Shown here: positions 23,480 through 36,106 of the stretch, piece after piece
Numbering within the stretch: position 1 is the first letter of the stretch
Layout: the number at the start of each line of letters is the position of its first letter
Assembly: GCA_051294375.1 (NCBI GenBank)
Contig: CM119266.1
Location: forward strand, 8,270,606-8,334,605
Reading direction: 5' to 3'
DNA: 64,000 nt
Source: Paraspadella gotoi
Lineage: Eukaryota > Chaetognatha
Notes under the pieces: model-generated
The model's database searches: none
The model's input: only the letters and a program-made list of their open reading frames with translations
What the model was told of the DNA's origin: nothing
Program-made: the position numbers and the translations under genes

Positions 23480-23600
23480 GGAGGTCGCTGTCGTCGACGT
23501 CGACGTCGTTGTCATCGTTTTCGTCGTTGTCATCGTTGTCGCCGCTGTCATCGTCGTTGTTGTCGTCGTTTTCGTTGTCGTCGTCGTCGGGAATTCCTTC
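23480..23600 (+). repeat. (TCG/TTG)n Ser-rich stretch, possible exon
   Basis: A Ser/Leu frame continues from DQKEEIKYSANGRS into SGIPSPM, so it may lie in an exon (about 23435-23610). The splice sites are weak, so I leave it as a repeat with coding potential. Confidence 0.4.
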
Positions 23601-23849
23601 GCCGATGAGTAAAATTGTCGTCTACTGGTTGACTTTTCGTCCTTAAAAACCAAATGTTCTTGCTGCTACATATCTTTACATATTTATTTATTTGTTTTTT
23701 ATTTAATTTTCTTTATTTTTTCGTGTTTTTTTTTTTGTTTTTGTTTTTTTTGGCATTCTTTTCCTTTCCATTTTTTTTTCTCTAATTTATAGACAATTTC
23801 TACATCATTCCTTTTTTGTTTAGTTTTATATTTTTAACTATATTCTCTT

Positions 23850-23962
23850 TTTTTTTCTTTTCTTTTTTTTTCTTTTCTTTTCTTTTCTTTTCTTTTCTTT
23901 TCTTTTCTTTTCTTTTCTTTTCTTTTCTTTTCTTTTCTTTTCTTTTCTTTTCTTTTCTTTTT
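23850..23962. repeat. (TTTTC)n microsatellite
   Basis: Over twenty TTTTC pentanucleotide units. Confidence 0.95.
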
Positions 23963-24348
23963 CTTTTTCGTTACATTTCCTTTTCCTCTTACATTTCTCC
24001 TTTTTTTTCATATCTCTTTCTTTGTCACCGTTCTATTTCCCTTCTTATCACTCTTTCTCCTCTTTCTTTTCCCTCTCTCTCTTTTCTTCTCATCGCAGCT
24101 TCTTAAGTCTTGAGAAATCCGGCGCGCTACGTGCCAAGGCGACAAGAGAGAGAGAGAGAGAGCAGAGAGAGAGGAAAGAGATGACGATGAGAGAGAGCAC
24201 GACGAGAGGAGAGATGGATGCATGACGAGGTGTACATCCCTCTAGACAAACAAAAGTCTTGACTCCCTCAAAGGAGGGAATTGTATTAACCTGATATTAG
24301 TGGGAGGAGGGAGAGAGACACACACATTTACAGAGAGGAAGATAAGTG

Positions 24349-24351
<3 letters not shown>

Positions 24352-24405
<54 letters not shown>

Positions 24406-24420
24406 GAGTGAGAGAGAGTG
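24352..24420. repeat. (GA)n microsatellite
   Basis: GA run with GT variants at the end. The AT-rich stretch 24540-25616 downstream contains no gene that I can support. Confidence 0.9.
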
Positions 24421-25616
24421 CGCAAAAGACAAAGAGGGATTTTGGTCCCAATCCGGGCCCAAATTAATTACGATTTCATTCGAGGAAGAAGACTCTTTAA
24501 AAATGTTCACCGAAAACTTTGCGATTTTTTTTTCAATTTATTGATTTAACTGTTCAGCTGCTTTGGGCGTTTATTTTCTGTTGGTGATTTAGACTAAGAA
24601 CACCAAATAAAAGCAGTAAAACCGCATGTTTTGTAATTGTTATTTTGCAGTCGTCTGGGAAAAAAAAGGGTTTGCTTTAGCTGTTGGGAAACGGACTTTT
24701 TAGGTTTAAACTGAATCATATGATAGTCGGTTGACCTGTTCGATTTGAAGCTCGAAGTTTTAATAAATTGATAAATAATAACATTTGATCATTTAATTAG
24801 AATATTATGACATGCTAATAATAGTTAATAATTGTTATTTAATTAATAACAAACAAGTTTAGTCCTAAGAGGAAGACAGTAGTCTTCGAAGTACAGTGCT
24901 ATTTCATAAAGAAAAAATTATTAAATCTACTATGTTTTTTTTATTTTCTATCTGGTATGCAAAACCGAATCAATTATAAACTATTATTAGACATTAATCC
25001 TACCAGAATCATGACTCTTAAACTCTTTATAATGACATGCCTTTTCACTAATGTAATAGACTGAATTAAATTATATTAATGGGTAACCATTTTTTTGAGA
25101 TAAATGTACGTTTTTTTTATCTTTCTTTTTACAAAAAAATTTTCTCGCCTTCCAAATCTCCATTGGTGAAGGTATTTGCCAAAGCGACATTCCTCAATTT
25201 TTTGGATTCATATTCATCGGTAAAAATTCGCAAAAAAAATTATCTTCTAATATAAAAAAAATTCATTAAAATTTATAAATTAGACGAGCTTTCAATTTTT
25301 CGGGTCGAAATACTTTGCTTGGTGATTTCAACGTATACTAAATTAAACTAACCAATAACCATATTGTGATGATATTTCAGTTTCTGATTAAAGCTTTTTT
25401 TTACTCATCTTTATTAAACCCCTTCTACATTATAAAAAAAACAAAACATTTTTTTCCTTCTTCGACTTTTTGATTTAACTTCAACACAACTAAATTTTTC
25501 TACTTTCTTTCACAACCACCCAAATTCATTAACCACCACCCAAATCTATTAACCACCACCCAAATCCATTAACCCCCACTTCAACCCACACGTCCACTAC
25601 CCATTCCTGCGCAAAG

Positions 25617-27493
25617 AAACGATACGGTGACATCTACCGGCGCCGCTTCTTCGGTCGTCGATCTTTGAAGGATAACGACACTTCGAATAACCTCACTCAC
25701 GATAACGTCGCTTCGAATAACGCCAACCATGATAACGCCACAGTGAATTACGCCGACAGTGAAAAAGCCTCTGAGAATTTAAAGCGTGAAAAATTCATTT
25801 CTCATAACATCGATCACAATGAAACGAACTCCAGTAGTTTTTATCACGATTCTTCAACTCTGAATCAAGTGACCGATGTCAATGCCGCTTTAAATAATTA
25901 CCACCACGAAAATGATTTTTTAAATCAGGCCGATTGCAATATTACGACATCGACAAATATCTACCATAATATTACCGCTTCGAATAATGTTAACACCCCT
26001 TCCAACTCTGGCTCAGATAGTTCAACCCTTAATATCGACCACAGAGATGAATCTCCAAAAGACAATCACATAAGCTATGACATTTTGAAGAACAATGGCT
26101 GTAATCAATACACCGATTCGGATGATGTCTTTTTAAACGACGTTTACCACGACAACTCTGCATTCGCTCTTGCCAACCACAGTTTTAATTATTACAATAC
26201 TAACGTAAACCATTTCGCTTCGAACTATTCCAACGATCCCGACAACATTGGCCCAGAAACCTCCGGATCCAAAAACATCGCCCGTCGATCCTTCAACAAC
26301 TTCAAGATGTTCCATCGTCGGAACCTGAGACGTCGTTCCTCGTTGGACAGTTTCCCTTCGGAGGACTCGTCGATCGACCCGTCGTTTCGCCGAAATCTCC
26401 TCGGACAAATAATCGACGAACAGAGGGAAGATAACGTCGGAGGCGCCGAAGTTGATAACGTCTCTTCGCGGCGCAAATCCGCTGACGTCAATAACGTCCC
26501 TTCCTCTCGAAACTCAGCCGACGTTAATAACGCCTCTTCGCGGCGCAAATCCGCTGACGTCAATAACGTCCCTTCCTCTCGAAACTCAGCCGACGTCAAT
26601 AACGTAACTTGGTCGGGAGGGATCTTCAATCCTCGGAGACGCGCCTCGCTCAATTTCGACGATTTCTTTAAAACTAATCCTTTCGGGAAAAACGCGAAGA
26701 ACGACGACAACAACAACAACAACGAGAATAAAGACCACCGAAGCAGCAGAAGGACGAACGCTACCCGACTTCATTTCAATGGAAGCGCAGCAGCCGACGC
26801 TGCAGCAGTAGAATCGGCCAAAGCCTCTGAAGCAGCTAACGCAGCAGCTAAAGCAGCAGCCAACGACGACGACGACGACGACATCTTCAAACTTCGCAAA
26901 ACGAGTCTGGCTGAGTTTCGCTCTGATTTGCCTAGAGGAGTCCCGACGCGTAGCACGACGGCGCTAGGAAGACCGACGCCGCGTAGCGCGATGTTAGCGG
27001 AAGGAGCTAAGCCGCGAAACGTTGCGAAGTCGGGGCCTTTAGCTATGCCGCGTACAGTCTCGGTTGAGAGGGTAGCGCCTCGTAGCGTGATAGAGACCAG
27101 GAACGAAATCCACCGCAGCGTAGCGATGACGGATCACCTAGCGTTGCATAGTGCTCGACGTAGTTCGGCGCCAAAAATATTATCGGTGCCGATACCACCG
27201 CCGCGTAGCTTTCCGCTGCAACAACGTAGCGTGATGCCTGGAGAGAGGACGCCTCAGGGCTCGAGGAATCCTACGACGCAACAGCGTAGCGCTGCTCCGC
27301 GGGAAAAAGAGCGAAGCAACGCATCCCCAAAAGAAAAATCTAAGCGTAGTACACCGCCAAAAGAGAAAGAGCAGCGTTGCACACCGCCTAGGGAAGAGCG
27401 GCGGAGCACACCACCGAGAGTGTTTACTGCGTTACGCGAAAAAATGACGTCCAAAAGTTCAACTCAAGATGTCGCTGATGAAAACGATTCTAG
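25617..27493 (+). CDS. Large exon of the Ser/Arg/Asn-rich gene
   Basis: 626 codons are open, starting KRYGDIYRRRFFGRRSL and ending ADENDS at a TCTAG|GTACAG donor (phase 2). A 72-bp tandem duplication lies at about 26457-26600. The frame continues into an AT-rich tail if unspliced, which looks non-coding. Confidence 0.75.
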
Positions 27494-28985
27494 GTACAGA
27501 GTTGTAATAAAGTTTTTAAGAATCATTTGGTTATTAATATATTATTTATTATTAAAATTAAATATAAAACAGAATTGTATAATTATTTCATTTAAAACAT
27601 AAAGACATAAATACCCATGAAAAGTTTTGAGAGAATGAAAGATAAAATTTTCTTTCTGTTTCTTTAGTACAGTATTTGTTAAAATTTAGATTTAGTTTTC
27701 TCACGAATAACCTAAAAATATTCTTAGCAATAATCTTAGGATAATATTTATCTCAGTTAAAATAATTCTTTTGATAAATGGCCAAATTTTTTTTAAAAAT
27801 TCTTTTCTTCCTTAACTTTTAATATTTAAATTGAGTTTATGATTTGAGGAGATTCTGTTTTTGAACCAATCGCCTCTCCACTTAAATATCTTATCTTTTT
27901 TACCATGGACAACCCGATTCCACCCGACACCACCAATCCATCTCCCCCACCCACCCTCCAAAAAAAAAAAGATCCAACCACCTCACCTGGCACATCCACT
28001 GTTCCTCCCTTCGCCCCGCCCTCAGCGAAGTTTGGTCCACCGAGACCGTGGGCGACATCTCCCGCCCTCCGCCTCCCGGCTTCGCTCGACGCCCTCTTCC
28101 CGCTCCCCTGATCGCAACTCCCGAGTTCGCACGAAATGCGATCCCCGCCCATTTGCTCGCATCTCCTCCCGAATTCGCGCGCAACGCCATCCCGGCGCAT
28201 TTGCTGGCGTCTTCCGGCAGCGGCGCGGCGCCTTATCCCGTGGTGCCGAAGGCGCGAATGTCTCGCTCTCTATCGTTGACGCCGCTGATGATTCATAACT
28301 TGACCCGGAAGGAGAATGGAAGCCCCGGGAGAGGAGGAGGAGGAGGAGGTGGAGGAGGAGGGAGAGAGAGAGGATCGAGTCCGGGCAGGGCGTCCGTAGC
28401 GTCGGCGTCATCGGCGTCATCCGCGGCGTCATCCAGCGCCGGTTTCGGTCAAGCGGCGCCGCCGCCGAAATTCAGAGCGAGAAGCCCGGCGCCGGCATGG
28501 AACCGAGACGCCATGTCCAACGAGGTCAGGAATGTTTTTCTTTTTAACGGTGCATGGTGTCGGGGAAGGGAAGAAGATCGGGTGACCACGTGACCACTGA
28601 CCAGGTGACCCGGTGATTAGATGATAATATGGGATCAGGAAGGAAGGAAGAAAGTTGTAGTCGGAATTGCGTATAAGGTGATAAAGACATTGGTCAGAGT
28701 TAGGATCACCCTTTGGGGTCATCAAACGCTTGATGGTCACTGTCCATTGGTCAGGGTACGAGTGAAATCGAATCATATGTAAAAATTGTATATTGTATAA
28801 GTTGGTTAAAATAAGATGGGGCGATAGGCTTATTGAGCTTCTTTGTCACTATGGATCATTGAGTCATTAGTCAACCGCTCCCTTAGAAAAATATTTCTTA
28901 TTCTGATATTTTAAACGTTTTAATTAGTTGTAGTTATTATTTCAGTGTTTGTATTTTTCTTTCATAGAAGATGAAACGTATTATA

Positions 28986-29075
<90 letters not shown>

Positions 29076-29286
29076 ACGTATTTTTTCATTTGTTTCAAAT
29101 TTTTTGTTTATTATGTATCATTCGAGAAAAGAATCGATTTTTTTTCTTCAGACTCAGATGTCGATAAACTTTAAGAAAAAAACAAAAGGGAAAAAGACTT
29201 TTGACAAGTTTTCCCCGCGAGGGGCGCTTATGGCGAAGCAGCTGAACGAAAATCGAAAGTTTTCAAACTTAACCGGTGTAAATTAA
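25617..29286 (+). CDS. Unrecognised Ser/Arg/Asn-rich gene (three exons)
   Basis: Exons 25617-27493, 28026-28524 and 29152-29286 join with matching phase (AG|C gives Ser; GAG|ACT is phase 0) to about 836 codons ending in TAA. I do not recognise the family. The N-terminal third is Asn/Asp/His-rich with recurrent DNA/SNN motifs. The middle has basic Ser motifs that look like kinase sites (RRRSSLDSF, PRRRASLNF) and a tandem repeat of SSRRKSADVNN. A Pro/Arg/Ser region follows, then a duplicated EFARNAIPAHLLAS motif, poly-Gly, an Ala/Ser stretch, and a basic C-terminus (FSPRGALMAKQLNENRKF) that looks the most conserved. It is probably a disordered scaffold or regulatory protein (inference). The 5' end is unknown; the frame enters from a possible acceptor (GCGCAAAG), and an upstream exon is likely. 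Confidence 0.65.
28026..28524 (+). CDS. Middle exon with duplicated EFARNAIPAHLLAS motif
   Basis: Acceptor CGCCCTCAG, donor GAG|GTCAGG. It encodes EVWSTETVGDISRPPPPGF, two copies of EFARNAIPAHLLAS at about 28120-28215, SRSLSLTPLMIHNLTRKENG, poly-Gly and an Ala/Ser run. The phase agrees with both neighbouring exons. Confidence 0.7.
28986..29071. repeat. (TTA)n microsatellite
   Basis: Pure TTA trinucleotide run inside the last intron of the preceding gene. Confidence 0.95.
29152..29286 (+). CDS. C-terminal exon, basic
   Basis: Acceptor TTTTTTTCTTCAG, phase 0, encoding TQMSINFKKKTKGKK then FSPRGALMAKQLNENRKF, ending in TAA. A GTGTAA donor-like site just before the stop would allow continuation in phase 1, and an acidic frame at about 30766-30888 (DDSDDHDDDD ... 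VHDWEPSSSLSHVVH) would accept it. I cannot decide between the two ends. Confidence 0.6.
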   Translation, partial: TQMSINFKKKTKGKKTFDKFSPRGALMAKQLNENRKFSNLTGVN

Positions 29287-29873
29287 TTTTTACCTAAAAG
29301 CTTTCAATTTTTTTTTTGTTAGAGTAATTAATTGATTTTTGAATATTTTTATTTCCTTTTTTTGTATGTACATTTATTTATTAATTATTCATATTTATGT
29401 ATACTGTATAGATAGACGAAGACAGAAGAAAATACAATATTCATGACTGAGATACAGTAAGAAACTTCTCTCTCTCTGACGTCGTTTCATGACATGACGC
29501 GTCAAATATTTTTCACGTTAGTTTTTCTTAAATAATGAACGAAACGAATATTATAATAATAATATGTATTTATAATTTTATGCTTTCATTCTTATAATAA
29601 TTATATTATAATTATGTAATATATATTCCCTTTCCTTTTTCAAGTTTTCTTTGTACTTCGTATTTTTATCTTTTCAATTTATTTTTTTTCTTCTTCAATT
29701 CCTTTTAGTTCTTGTCGTCATTCCATTTCTTTCCTTTTCACCGACCATTTAAACTCTCTCTCTCTCTCTCTGCTCTCTTCGTCTCCGTCTCTCCTCTCTC
29801 TCTCTCTCTCTCTCCTCTCTCTCTTCTCCTCTCTCCCCTTCATCACCCACCAATCACCACCAATAAATAAATC

Positions 29874-30143
29874 ATGGCATCTCGCATCCGCCAAGTCATT
29901 ACCACCACCTGTTCCCTTCCACCTTCACCCGTCTCCTCCACCCTCTCCACCGCCTCACGTGAACGAACTCACTCACACGCAGTTTCCCATTTCACGTCTT
30001 TTCTTCGTCGTCGGCATGAGTCGCCTTCACATTTCCGAGAAATGAAGTTCAGGGACGGACTCAGTTTTTATCTTTCGCGGGAGAAAGAAGGAAAAAAGTT
30101 GACGAAGGACGAAAAGAAATACGAAGGACCGAACCGAGGTTGA
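29874..30143 (+). CDS. Possible small ORF or first exon, Ser/Arg-rich
   Basis: The frame starts ATGGCATCTCGC after a (CT)n tract and AATAAATAAATC, and encodes 89 residues (MASRIRQVITTTCSLPPSP...) rich in Ser, Thr and Arg, ending TGA. An AG|GTTGAC donor-like site precedes the stop. No homology is recognised; it may be chance. Confidence 0.25.
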   Translation: MASRIRQVITTTCSLPPSPVSSTLSTASRERTHSHAVSHFTSFLRRRHESPSHFREMKFRDGLSFYLSREKEGKKLTKDEKKYEGPNRG

Positions 30144-30765
30144 CGGAGAATCGAGTTTGCGAAAGGACAAATTGACTTTGTCCAAGGTCGGATTGACCGT
30201 TGGGAACGGTCAATGACGACGTAAGGGTCACGTCGCGATTCGGTTCCAGAGGGGATCTGAGTCAGGCGAGAATTGGCGGCTGAGAAAAGAGGTTGTAAAA
30301 GTGAACTATAGTCAAATCCAGGGAGGGATCAAAATAAGACTTCGGAGAAGATGAGACAAGGAAGATCATCGAGACAAAGTCGGGATCATGAAAGATCTCT
30401 GTCCAGATAGGATTAGGGTCGAGCGTAGATGAAGGTTAATATTTAAGTGACTATCACTTTTTAGTTTTACTTTTTTTCACGGAGACAAAAACAAATTTGA
30501 AAAAAGAAAAACCTTTTAGAGAAAAGACATTTTGTATTTTGCATAAAGATAAGAAGTTAATTTTTTTTTGTTTCTAAGAAAGAGAAGAGACAAAACTAAA
30601 AATATAAAAAATGATAAGAGAAAAGCTTTAAGAAAAATTAAAAAGATAAAATATTAAAAGGGGTCAAGGTGATGCAAAGAAAATGAATTTGTCTAATAAA
30701 AAAAAATCGTGACAGAGAGGAAAAGGCAAGTTGGCTCAGCTGAAGGACACACGAACTAATTCTCA

Positions 30766-30888
30766 CGAGACGACAGCGACGACCATGACGACGACGACGC
30801 AACGGATGGCGCCGGCAACTCTGACGACAACAACAACAACAAGGTTCACGACTGGGAACCAAGTTCAAGTCTCTCTCACGTCGTTCAC
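30766..30888 (+). CDS. Candidate acidic exon
   Basis: The frame reads DDSDDHDDDDATDGAGNSDD then NNNNKVHDWEPSSSLSHVVH and ends at CAC|GTACGT. The acceptor (TCTCACGAG) is poor. Phase 1 entry would fit an alternative donor at the end of the 25.6-29.3 kb gene. Confidence 0.3.
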
Positions 30889-31217
30889 GTACGTTGAATC
30901 AGCGGGCATTCCTTTTCACGGTTTCCTGGTCTTGACTCTATTTGTTTTCTCTCTCTTTCTCTCTCTCTCTCTCCTTCTTCTCTCCTCTCTCTCTCTTATA
31001 TGAAATTCAATACATTATATATAAGTGTCAAAGGGTCCGTAAAATGATTTAGATTTAACGCTGTTTTTAAACTGGAAATTTAAAAAATTCGTTATAAAAA
31101 TTATTTTTAAACCAAACAACAAATGAACGAACGGATTGCATCCTGAGCAAATTTTTGGCTCTAATTTAAAATGAACCCAACTCTTTACGTCCCGGCATTC
31201 TCTCTCTCTCTCTCTCA

Positions 31218-31248
<31 letters not shown>

Positions 31249-31511
31249 CTCCTCTCTCTTTCTTTCTTAGATCTCTCCATTAATCAAAAACAAGAATTAA
31301 ATTCCATTGGCATCGCCTCTCTCTCTTTTCTCTCTTCTTCTCCTTCTCTCTCTCTTCTTCTCTCTCTCTCTCTCTCTTCTCTCTCTTCTCTCTTCGGTGA
31401 GTCAGAAATGAAAATTGGCAAAGAAAAACCAAACTTGGTCCAGTTTCTCAAATTTTCGGAGAAAAACGAGGAAAACAAAATTCAGTGAGGAAACATTTTA
31501 TACTGATCAAC

Positions 31512-32534
31512 TTTATCTGTTGTCGTCATCTTCTTCTTCTTCTTCTTCGTCGTCGTCGTCGTCATCATCGTCGCGGCAATCACTGTCATCATCGTCGTCG
31601 TCGTTGTCGTCGTCGTCTTCATCCTCTTCTTCGATTGACCTCCAATTCGACCGATAATCACACGAGAATCTTTTTGTTTGCTAAGTAACCATGCCAACTA
31701 TGGTGCTTTTGTTGTTGTTGTTGTGGTCGTCATCCACGTCTTCGTCGTCGTCGTCGTTGTCGTTGTCAGGCATAGACCACAGTTGTCTTGTTTGCGTAAA
31801 CATCGCCGTCGTTGTCATAGTGATTTTCTTGTTATTCTTTTTCCAGATTCAAGTTTTTTCCCATTATATCGTTGACAGATTTACACTTAACTAGGTCGAA
31901 TTAATAAAACTGAAGTTAAATTAAGGTGGTTAGATAATAGTGAAAGATAGACAAACAAGAATGTGTTGCGCCGCAGTGACTTTATTTTTACGTGTATTTC
32001 CCTTTGATCACATGACATGACATGATATGACGTGAATAAAAAACTTTTTTGCCCGTTTATGTATGACATGCACTGCATCGAAATTCCGTCTTTTATTCTT
32101 TATAGTTTTAGGAATTCTTTTAACAAATAAGCAACCAACTATAGGCAAATTATATGCATTTTTAACGTAAGTGGGACAGACCGAAGGACAGACATACCGA
32201 ATGACCAACCGACAGACCGACCGAAAAGTGACTTATAGAATTGCTCCGCGAGTACTCGCGGCGCTTCTAAAAATTGTGATATTGATTCGTTCCAAGCGAA
32301 AATGAGAGAAAGGAATTCTGAAACAAAATGATTGTTGCATTAGTATCAGTTAAAATTTTGAATATGTGAAATACCCGTCACTTGTATCTTTCTGTTGTGG
32401 CTTTTATATAACAATGTAGTTTTCACTTTTACTTTACTATTCTTCTCATCGTTTTCGTCTTCTTTAATGTCGTCGTCGTCGTCGTCGTTGTCGTCGTCGT
32501 CGTGAACTAAACTGTTTCGGTCAAGAGCGGACAT
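31512..32534 (-). CDS. Possible minus-strand acidic gene fragments
   Basis: Three minus-strand stretches have acidic frames: 32534 downward starts ATG (MSALDRNSLVHDDDDN... to IKEDENDEKNS), about 31800-31692 reads LWSMPDNDNDDDDEDVDDDH, and about 31640-31512 is Glu/Asp-rich. A complete MITE (31965-32267) lies between the first two. Acceptors are weak and the repeats are open on both strands (the plus strand gives Ser or Leu runs), so this is tentative. Confidence 0.2.
31965..32267 (-). mobile_element. Complete GTTGCGCCG-family MITE
   Basis: A 303-bp element bounded by GTTGCGCCGC and GCGGCGCTTC, imperfect terminal inverted repeats. One end carries the GCGAGTACTCGC palindrome. Its interior matches the copies at 9646, 10980 and 13190 (TTTAACGTAAGTGGGACAG, ATGACATGACATGATATGAC, CCGACCGAAAAGTGACTTAT). 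It has no coding capacity, so it would be non-autonomous. Confidence 0.75.
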
Positions 32535-32599
32535 AAAAATTAAGTAATGAATGCAATAAAAAGGAGAAAAACAAAGAGAAAAAAAGTAATTCGATCTTC

Positions 32600-32603
<4 letters not shown>

Positions 32604-32673
<70 letters not shown>

Positions 32674-32682
32674 GAGAGAGAA
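32604..32682. repeat. (GA)n microsatellite
   Basis: GA run. Confidence 0.9.
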
Positions 32683-32871
32683 GCTAAAGGAAAGATCCCG
32701 GATGTGTCGACCCTAACATCGTATTAAAATTATTAATGAGTATAAAATATAAAATATAAAAAGAATAAGTGGGGATTCTTTTCCTAAAAGTCAAACCTTG
32801 AAAATTTGGTTTAAAAAAAAAAAGGAAATATAGAGTTCGACTTTTCTACTCTTTGTGAGGCCTATCAAGAG

Positions 32872-32873
<2 letters not shown>

Positions 32874-32920
<47 letters not shown>

Positions 32921-33000
32921 CTCTCTCTCTCTCTCTCTCTTTTCTCTCTCTCTCTCTCCTCTCTCTTCTCTCTCTTCTCTCTCTCTCTCTCTCTGTTATT
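32874..33000. repeat. (CT)n microsatellite
   Basis: Interrupted CT run; shorter CT and (ATTC)n runs follow to about 33145. Confidence 0.9.
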
Positions 33001-33229
33001 CTCTCTCTAATTCTCTATTCACACGACGACTTTTATATCTCTCACGTAGCACTTTCTCTGCGGATTTCATTCTCCTATCTTTCTCTCTCTCTCTCTCTCT
33101 CAATTTCTATCTTTCTTTCATTCATTCATTCATTCATTCATTTCATTTTTTTTTAATTTCTTTATTTCTTTATTTGTTTATTTCTTTTATCTCTTTCTCT
33201 GTAGGTTCATGAAATTAAAAAGAGAGACA

Positions 33230-33243
33230 GAAAAAAAGAAAAA

Positions 33244-33323
<80 letters not shown>

Positions 33324-33340
33324 AAAAAAGAAAAAAAGCC
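33230..33340. repeat. (AAAG)n microsatellite
   Basis: About 24 AAAG units. Confidence 0.95.
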
Positions 33341-33399
33341 AAGCAAGGACTAAGGCTGGGAAAAAATCCCTGAGTTGGTTTATATCCCATTTCCCTCGG

Positions 33400-34290
33400 C
33401 TGCGTTCTCGGGTAAGGATAAGGGGTAAGTTAACGAGGGTAAGGGGGGTTTGAGCAAGGGTGGGGGTGGGTGAGAAAGTTCATTGAAAATTTAGCAGAGA
33501 GAGACTATTAAGTGTCGGTGTTTTGGGGTTTTCTAAATTAAGATTAGGATGTTAAAGAATCTAAAGTAAACTTTATTTAGCTTTAAAAGAAGTGAGTTTA
33601 TGAGATAAGGAAAATGAAAAATAATAAGGAAGAAAAGAAAGGAAAAAAATGTAAGGAATGACCAGGAATAACTAAGGCAGAATCATCATTTTGTGAGGAC
33701 AATGTTCTTTTAATTGAGAAGGGGGGAAGAGGAAAGGGCTGGTCTGGGGGACTAGAGGGAGGAAGAGGAAGAGGAATACGAAAATCCGGGGTGGGGGCAA
33801 AAGGAGGAAGAGGAAGAGGAAAGCTCTGGACTGGGGAAATAGGAGGAGGAAGAGGAAGATGAGTCCGGCTGAGGTCATCGATTATTTTGCTTCTTTAATC
33901 GATTCATCAATTTGAGGAAGATAGAGGGAAAGAAGGGGGAGGGGGGGAGGAAGGATGGGAGGAGGGTGGTAAGAAAGGAGGAAGGGAGAAGATAGTAAAG
34001 GGGAGGGGGAAGAAGGCGGGAGAGATTAAGGATTAACAGAAATTGGTAGGGGAGTGGCTAAGGAGAATAGGAGAGTAGGGGGAAATAAAGGGGGAAGGGA
34101 GTGACATAAAATGGATTCGTGGGGGATGGTAGGAATTAAGAAAGGGGGAAGGGAAGGAAATAAAATTGATTCGGGGGGATGGTAGGAATTCAGAAAGGAG
34201 TGTAGAGGGAGAGAAAAGCAGATTGAAAAAGGGAAGTAGAGTGATGAACAGAAGAGAAAAGAAAAAAAAAGGTACGATAATCGTGAAAGG
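33400..34290 (+). repeat. G/A-rich purine tract with short direct repeats
   Basis: Nearly 900 bp strongly biased to purines on the plus strand, with GGAAGAGGAAGAGGAA units (33750-33870) and a direct repeat of about 65 bp (GGGGGATGGTAGGAATT...) near 34120 and 34175. G-runs such as GGGGGAGGGGGGAGG could form quadruplex or triplex DNA. No coding sequence is seen. Confidence 0.7.
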
Positions 34291-34562
34291 TAAATCCGTT
34301 TGAATGGACCAAATTAATTCCTATTAATTTCTATATTCAATATTCGATGTTCTATATTACATTTTGCCCTCGACGGTCGATTAATCGATGGCGCTGCTCA
34401 TTTTTCGTTTCTTTCACGAATCGCGCGAAATTCGCAGTCATTCACATTTCACAATCACCCGATTCTGACCCGGAGCCCAAAAATTGATCCAGAGTCAATG
34501 ATGAGCTCCTCATCCGGTTCATATTCGGCGCCGTTTGTTTGATGGAGTCTTTAATCCTATCA

Positions 34563-34692
<130 letters not shown>

Positions 34693-36030
34693 GTTATTGT
34701 CTTGACGTGATTTTCACTCGTGGTAACATTGGGTAAATACTAAATTTTGATTATGAGAGTTAATTTTATATATTTTAATATAATATTAAGCAATTTGTGG
34801 TTTAAGTTATGCATTTTCAGCCACAGTCGTGAATGTGATTCCGATTTGTGGTCACGCGATTCACGACTTTTCTTTATTTTGAGATTCGATTCGATTCTAA
34901 GACGACGACGACGACGAAGATGACGACGACGACGACGATCGAAAAAATCTTGTCTTTTCGAAGATACGAAGAATCCTCCTTGTTTTTATTTGTTCTTCTT
35001 CCTCTTGCTCCTCCTCCTCCTCCTCCTCCTCTTCCTCCTCCTCTTCACCTTCGTTCCATCGAGTTTCTCATATTCATCTCTCACTCTCTCTCTCTCTATT
35101 TCTGACTCCGTCTCATTCTTCCATCGATCGATGTTTTTATTTAAAAAAAAGTAAAAAAGTGAACAAAAAAAAGTCACATTCTCCAGAAAAATAAAATCTT
35201 TTCCTCGATTTTTCTCTATTTATTTCTTGTCGACCTCGGAAAAGGTCAGTTTTTGGCGGCAGAGTCATTGTTAAAAAAAAATTCTCAAAATATCTTTAAT
35301 AAAAAAAACCATACAACTTGAATTGAATTTTTTTTTCAAAGAATCGTGGAAATTAAATAAGGAAAAAAAAGGAAGGTGTAAATGTCAAATTTGCCTCAAA
35401 ACTTTCTGTTTATATTCTTAAGTCAGAAGAAAGAAAAACCGAACACAAATATTAAAAATTTAAAAAGACAAAATTTTAAAAAAATCAAGAGAAATTTGAA
35501 AAAAAATTGAAAAAAACTGAAGAATTTCATAAAAACAAAATTAAGATAAAAAGTTGGAAGCCAAAAGTGAAAAAAAGAGATACTAGTTGAAAAATCTCTC
35601 TGATTTGAAAGTCATCAAAAGCCTCACAAGCACTTTGCTTCCATTTAGCAAGCTTTCCTGCTTTCCATTCGAAAAAGATAGATTTTTGACATCGAATTCC
35701 ATTTCTTCATCAATTCTAGCGAATATCGAACCTTCGCTTAAATTCTTTCATTTTACGAACTCAAATTTTTTATCGAGTGAAAATTTCGAAAAGCGTGACT
35801 CATGATTTTCCAAGACACAAACTAACTTTCTCTCCGGAACTCAAATACAATCGATAAATATATTTAATCGCAAATCCTCACAAATCCGCACTAAATTCTC
35901 CGAAATATATAAAGCGAAAAAAAAAGAAGAATAAAAATGAAAGAAAAAAGAAAAAATATTAAAACAAAAACTTAAATTATTTTTTTTTTTGAGTCGAAAG
36001 AATTTTTGCGACTCGAAATTCCATCTTTGA

Positions 36031-36040
36031 TCACGTGACT
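36031..36040. promoter_or_regulatory. E-box (TCACGTGA) upstream of the 36107 ATG
   Basis: A palindromic CACGTG in a GATCACGTGACTTT context, the kind of site bound by bHLH-Zip factors. Its role as a promoter element here is inferred from position only. Confidence 0.25.
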
Positions 36041-36106
36041 TTTATTCGGTCACCGAAATTGAAAAAAAAAAGAAAGAATTAAAAAAAAAGAATTAAAAAA
36101 AGAAAG

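Noticed and set aside
31691-31894. Hydrophobic small protein (MPTMVLLLLLLW…) resembling a signal peptide and TM
   Set aside because: It derives from (TTG)n/(TCG)n DNA; the opposite strand is equally open as an acidic frame and neither is convincing.
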